Shown here: positions 6,203 through 8,361 of the stretch, piece after piece
How positions within the stretch are numbered: position 1 is the stretch's first letter
How the letters are laid out: every line of letters begins with the position of its first letter
Source: Trichodesmium sp. MAG_R04
GTDB lineage: Bacteria; Cyanobacteriota; Cyanobacteriia; Cyanobacteriales; Microcoleaceae
Direction: 5' to 3'
DNA: 8,361 bases
NCBI GenBank assembly: GCA_023356515.1
Contig: JAKQYG010000162.1
Location: forward strand, 1 to 8,361
Notes under the pieces: generated by a model
The model's database searches: none
Seen by the model: the letters and a program-made list of their open reading frames with translations, nothing else
What the model was told of the DNA's origin: nothing
Translations under genes and position numbers: made by a program

Positions 6203-6246
6203 CTATCCTACTCCCCATTTTTTTCATGCTGCCTATTCCCTACTCC
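6203..6246. repeat. Degenerate GGAGTAGG-type heptamer repeat
   Basis: Minus-strand GGAGTAGGGAATAGG (6246-6232) and GGGGAGTAGGATAG (6216-6203) are two imperfect copies of a short G-rich unit separated by an A-rich spacer. Such short tandem G-rich heptamers are frequent between cyanobacterial genes. One copy overlaps the 3' end of the glycosyltransferase gene. Confidence 0.45.
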
Positions 6247-7180
6247 TTAACTCTCTAAAACTGTCAAGATTAGCATAGGCACTATAAACAGCTTTGACAT
6301 TATACCAATTTAAAAATATCCGAGAAATTTCTAAAGCTAACTGTGATTTACCACGGTCAATTAACCATTGTAAAAAAACAGTCATGGTTTTTTCATTTAA
6401 TCTCCCAGCTAATGATAATCCTCCCCATAATAATTTGTGTAACCAAGTCATTTGAATCATAATTTTTACTTCCAATGTCCGATGTTTTTGATAAAACAAA
6501 ACTCCCATTTTTCCTCTTTGAATTTCTCTTTCAATCATTCTGGGTAACTGATCTATAGAAAATGGTGGATGCCAATGATAACCTACAGCTTCCGGGCATT
6601 TAACTAATTTTAATCCTAATTTTTTTAACCTAATTCCTAATTCTAAATCTTCCCAACCATACTCTTGAAAATCAGTATCAAATAATCCCGCTTCAACTAA
6701 CCAATGACGAGCGATCGCTACATTTCCTGTAGCAAAAAAAGCTGCCGAAAAATCTGTCAATTTATAAGGTTCTAAAGTGGGAAAATCAAAATTACAAGTA
6801 TTAATTACTCTTCCATAAGTAAAAATACGGTTGGATTTTTCCCCATATTTAATTAAAGTATTTGCATGTGCCTGAAGAAAATTATCTTTTACGACTAAGT
6901 CACTGTCTATAAAAATAATAAAATTTCCCCTGGCTACTTCAATACCTAAATTTCTGGCTGCTGCTGGTCCCTGGTGAGACTGAGGCCAAAGTTGGAGATG
7001 GGGAAATTCTGTGGCATTAGCTTTTAGCCAGGGGATAGTATCATCTGTTGAACCATCATCGACAACTATTACTTCATATTGGGTTATCGGTTGTTCATAA
7101 GTTTGACTTTCTAAGGCACGGAGGCATTTTTCTAAAATTCCTAGGCGGTTATAGGTGGGGATAATTATACTGAAAAACAT
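6233..7180 (-). CDS. Family 2 glycosyltransferase
   Basis: This is a GT-A fold inverting glycosyltransferase of 315 residues that would move a sugar from a nucleotide-sugar donor in building a polysaccharide, glycan or glycolipid; donor and acceptor cannot be told. The N-terminus has FSIIIPTYNR (3-12), VVDDGSTDD (39-47) for nucleotide binding, GPAAARN (71-77) and the metal-binding IDSD (91-94). The acceptor half has FATGNVAIARHWLVEAGLFD (149-168) and YGWEDLELGIRLKKLG (174-189), with the catalytic ED pair, as in the galactosyltransferase-like C-terminal region. HWHPP (202-206) follows. The last 70 residues are helical and lack a clear membrane span. The start is ATG at 7180, without a visible ribosome site. 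The last residues, LRSRE, are encoded by a G-rich repeat. No other glycan gene is adjacent. Confidence 0.9.
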   Translation of the reverse strand: MFFSIIIPTYNRLGILEKCLRALESQTYEQPITQYEVIVVDDGSTDDTIPWLKANATEFPHLQLWPQSHQGPAAARNLGIEVARGNFIIFIDSDLVVKDNFLQAHANTLIKYGEKSNRIFTYGRVINTCNFDFPTLEPYKLTDFSAAFFATGNVAIARHWLVEAGLFDTDFQEYGWEDLELGIRLKKLGLKLVKCPEAVGYHWHPPFSIDQLPRMIEREIQRGKMGVLFYQKHRTLEVKIMIQMTWLHKLLWGGLSLAGRLNEKTMTVFLQWLIDRGKSQLALEISRIFLNWYNVKAVYSAYANLDSFRELRSRE

Positions 7181-7196
7181 AGAATCATTTACTTAT

Positions 7197-7202
7197 ATTA
7201 TA
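7197..7202 (-). promoter_or_regulatory. Candidate -10 box of the glycosyltransferase gene
   Basis: A TATAAT on the minus strand lies 16 nt before the ATG at 7180, between the mobile-element end and the gene. It would give a very short leader, which fits the lack of a ribosome site. No -35 box is clear; the expected region falls in the element end (GAAGAT). Confidence 0.28.
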
Positions 7203-7219
7203 TGCTGTTTATTTTTGAA

Positions 7220-7470
7220 ATCTTCCCCGGCCTAAAGGCACAGGGAAACAACCAAGCCTTAACTCCTAGGGAGGTTGACATTTAACAGGCTGCTGCTACC
7301 TTGACGGTAGTCTTACACTTATTTTTATCTCAACATTGGTTGAAGACTCCCACTCTCCCCCAGGGGAGCTAGGGCCTGAAAACCAATTAATGTTGCGGTT
7401 TTCACAAGGAGTAGGGAACCCACCCCTAAGCCGTCCCAGCAGGAGAAATAGGGGAGCATTACAAGGGGAA
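7220..7470 (-). ncRNA. Candidate omegaRNA-like structured RNA
   Basis: Read on the minus strand, five stems are visible. They are AAAACC/GGTTTT (7379-7384 with 7397-7402), CTCCCC/GGGGAG (7355-7360 with 7363-7368), CTACC/GGTAG (7296-7300 with 7306-7310), a 6-bp stem with one bulge at 7261-7276, and an 8-bp terminal hairpin with one bulged base (7225-7232 with 7237-7245). CAACCAA at 7342-7336 can also pair with TTGGTTG at 7255-7249, a long-range contact. TnpB guide RNAs (omegaRNA) are derived from the right end of such elements, with the guide taken from sequence just beyond it. Here that would be the A/T-rich stretch in front of the glycosyltransferase. Expression is unknown. Confidence 0.45.
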
Positions 7471-7474
7471 GTAG

Positions 7475-7502
7475 GTAGGGACATTCTATGTAATGTCCCT
7501 AC
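7475..7502. repeat. 11-bp perfect palindrome, GTAGGGACATT type
   Basis: GTAGGGACATT (7475-7485) and AATGTCCCTAC (7492-7502) are exact inverted copies around a 6-nt loop. Similar palindromes are scattered in cyanobacterial intergenic regions (from memory). It borders the IS200/IS605-like block and may be its left hairpin. Confidence 0.65.
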
Positions 7503-7526
7503 AGAGTAGTTAGGAGTAAGGTCGAA

Positions 7527-7595
7527 TTATAGAGGAGGTAGTCGGATATATTTGTCCCTTAATTTTTCTGCAATTATTCTGCCCAAAATGCTAAC
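7527..7595 (-). pseudogene. Possible C-terminal gene scrap upstream of the palindrome
   Basis: A 22-codon minus-strand stretch ends in IIAEKLRDKYIRLPPL and then TAA. It has no start codon and a stop lies immediately upstream. The composition looks protein-like, and it sits where a lost gene 3' end could adjoin the mobile block. The family is not recognised. Confidence 0.15.
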
Positions 7596-7618
7596 TTAAT
7601 ATGAGGGTTTTGGACATG

Positions 7619-7735
7619 CAAATAAGACACTTTTTCAAGGCCCAAAAAAGGCTTTAGGGAATATCAGTCAATGGTTTGAGATTTAATCAGCAAGCCCTAA
7701 CTTAGTTGCAATTGCCTGATCAAGTGTCCCAAATA
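7619..7735. repeat. MITE-like palindromic element flanked by CAAATA
   Basis: GACACTT (7626-7632) and AAGTGTC (7722-7728) are exact inverted ends. The complementarity continues inward through TCA/TGA and GGC/GCC, and an inner TTAGGG/CCCTAA pair (7654-7659 with 7695-7700) makes the whole unit fold as one long hairpin. CAAATA occurs one base outside each end (7619-7624 and 7730-7735), consistent with a 6-bp target duplication. No coding capacity is seen. Confidence 0.45.
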
Positions 7736-7864
7736 CGGCAGATATATCCTAGCAAAAACTCAGTTTTGCCTATTACCTCTTGTCTTTCCCTGTTAATAAA
7801 GCTACTATCTAAACTGGATTTAATGTTAATTTGTCAATGATACTTTTGTTATACTCAAAAGCCT

Positions 7865-7906
7865 GTACTTTAAGGAACAATAAAGCTACAGATTTAGTTT
7901 GATAAT
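7865..7906 (+). promoter_or_regulatory. Candidate NtcA-activated promoter of argG
   Basis: GTA-N8-AAC (7865-7878) differs by one base from the NtcA consensus GTA-N8-TAC. It is followed after 22 nt by the -10-like GATAAT (7901-7906). A transcription start near 7913 would put the site centre at -41.5, the classical position for NtcA activation, and leave a leader of about 26 nt. NtcA is the global nitrogen regulator of cyanobacteria. The motif is short and imperfect. Confidence 0.33.
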
Positions 7907-7938
7907 AATAAATCAGTCGTTAATTTTTGAAGAAAAAT

Positions 7939-8361
7939 ATGGGTGCCACTAAAGTTGTACTAGCTTATTCAGGAGGAGTAGATACCTCCGTTTGTATTCC
8001 TTATCTGAAAAATGAATGGGGAGTAAAAGAAGTAATTGCCCTAGCAGCAAATTTAGGTCAAGGGGACGAATTAGAAGCAGTTCGGAAAAAAGCATTAGAT
8101 TCAGGTGCCGTAGAATCTCTGGTTATAGATGTTATCAAACCTCTAATTCAAGAATATGCTTTTCCTGCTATTCAAGCAAATGCTCTATATGAAAATCGTT
8201 ACCCCCTAGCAACAGCATTAGCTCGACCTCTAATTGCTAAAATATTAGTAGAGGCGGCAGAAAAATATAGTGCCGATGCTATTGCCCACGGTTGTACAGG
8301 AAAAGGTAATGACCAAGTAAGGTTTGACGTTGCTATTGCTGCACTAAATCCTCAAATTAAG
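7939..8361 (+). CDS. argG: Argininosuccinate synthase, N-terminal part
   Basis: The enzyme joins citrulline and aspartate, using ATP, to make argininosuccinate in the seventh step of arginine synthesis; it acts in the cytosol as a tetramer. Only the first 141 of about 400 residues lie in the window and the frame is open at its right edge. The ATP-binding P-loop SGGVDTS is at residues 11-17. The conserved YPLATALARPLIAK (88-101) and HGCTGKGNDQVRFD (117-130), involved in citrulline and aspartate binding, are both intact. The start is ATG at 7939, with GAAGA six nt upstream as a ribosome site. It is divergent from the glycosyltransferase across a long repeat-rich gap and is probably transcribed from its own promoter. 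Confidence 0.97.
   Translation, partial: MGATKVVLAYSGGVDTSVCIPYLKNEWGVKEVIALAANLGQGDELEAVRKKALDSGAVESLVIDVIKPLIQEYAFPAIQANALYENRYPLATALARPLIAKILVEAAEKYSADAIAHGCTGKGNDQVRFDVAIAALNPQIK

Larger units (their letters stand above)
7211..7502 (-). mobile_element. Transposase-less IS200/IS605-like element (right end plus palindrome)
   Basis: This block of about 290 bp is much more G+C-rich than its surroundings. It combines a palindrome at 7475-7502 with a multi-hairpin right end terminating in GCC-TTTA-GGCCGGGG near 7225, a terminus I recall from cyanobacterial IS200/IS605 elements that carry tnpB. Neither tnpA nor tnpB is present. It could be a non-autonomous derivative moved in trans, or the leftover of a deleted element. 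Exact boundaries cannot be fixed without an empty-site comparison. Confidence 0.5.

Noticed and set aside
7296..7484. A 62-codon minus-strand frame starting at ATG 7484
   Set aside because: It begins inside the 11-bp palindrome and runs through the stems of the structured right end. Its Pro/Ser/Gly-rich translation resembles no protein; the region is better explained as structured RNA.
1..8361. CRISPR array, tRNA or rRNA genes, diversity-generating or toxin-antitoxin system
   Set aside because: No regularly spaced repeats, cloverleaf, rRNA segment, reverse transcriptase or paired toxin-antitoxin frames were found by eye on either strand.

Overview
This window most likely comes from an AT-rich cyanobacterial chromosome. 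The evidence is three HIP1 octamers (GCGATCGC at 1331, 4215 and 6711), a nickel superoxide dismutase with its dedicated maturation protease, and cyanobacterial-looking intergenic repeats (CAGGACTTACGCA, GGGAGTAGG-type heptamers, a GTAGGGACATT palindrome). Only about 65% of the window codes for protein. A low-GC, low-coding-density marine lineage such as Trichodesmium or Okeania would fit, but that is inference; no species is identified.

Layout. Almost everything reads on the minus strand. From left to right: a broken gene end at the edge; the sodX-sodN pair (138-986), transcribed sodN first, with a hairpin plus U8 run at their junction; a gap holding a decayed IS200/IS605-type 3' end (about 1119-1165); an EI24-domain membrane protein (1295-2143); ilvE (2294-3361); a 440-bp gap with repeat and gene debris; a 54-residue Pmp3/YqaE membrane protein (3804-3968); a spermidine-synthase family aminopropyltransferase (4145-5089); the C-terminal part of a SAM methyltransferase on the plus strand (about 5152-5529); a possible small membrane ORF overlapping a 78-codon conserved-looking hypothetical gene (5743-6067); a family 2 glycosyltransferase (6233-7180); a transposase-less IS200/IS605-like element with a well-structured RNA end (7211-7502); a short MITE-like palindromic element (7619-7735); and the first 141 codons of argG on the plus strand.

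How the genes relate. Only sodN and sodX form a clear functional unit: SodX should cut the SodN leader to expose the nickel-binding histidine. ilvE, argG and speE are separate housekeeping genes of amino-acid and polyamine metabolism and show no shared operon. The argG upstream region has an NtcA-like half-match at exactly the spacing expected for nitrogen-controlled activation.

No multi-gene new system is visible. The most interesting items are the orphan omegaRNA-like element, the sodN/sodX attenuator, the Thermus/ACL5-like signature of the aminopropyltransferase, and the overlapping small membrane ORF.
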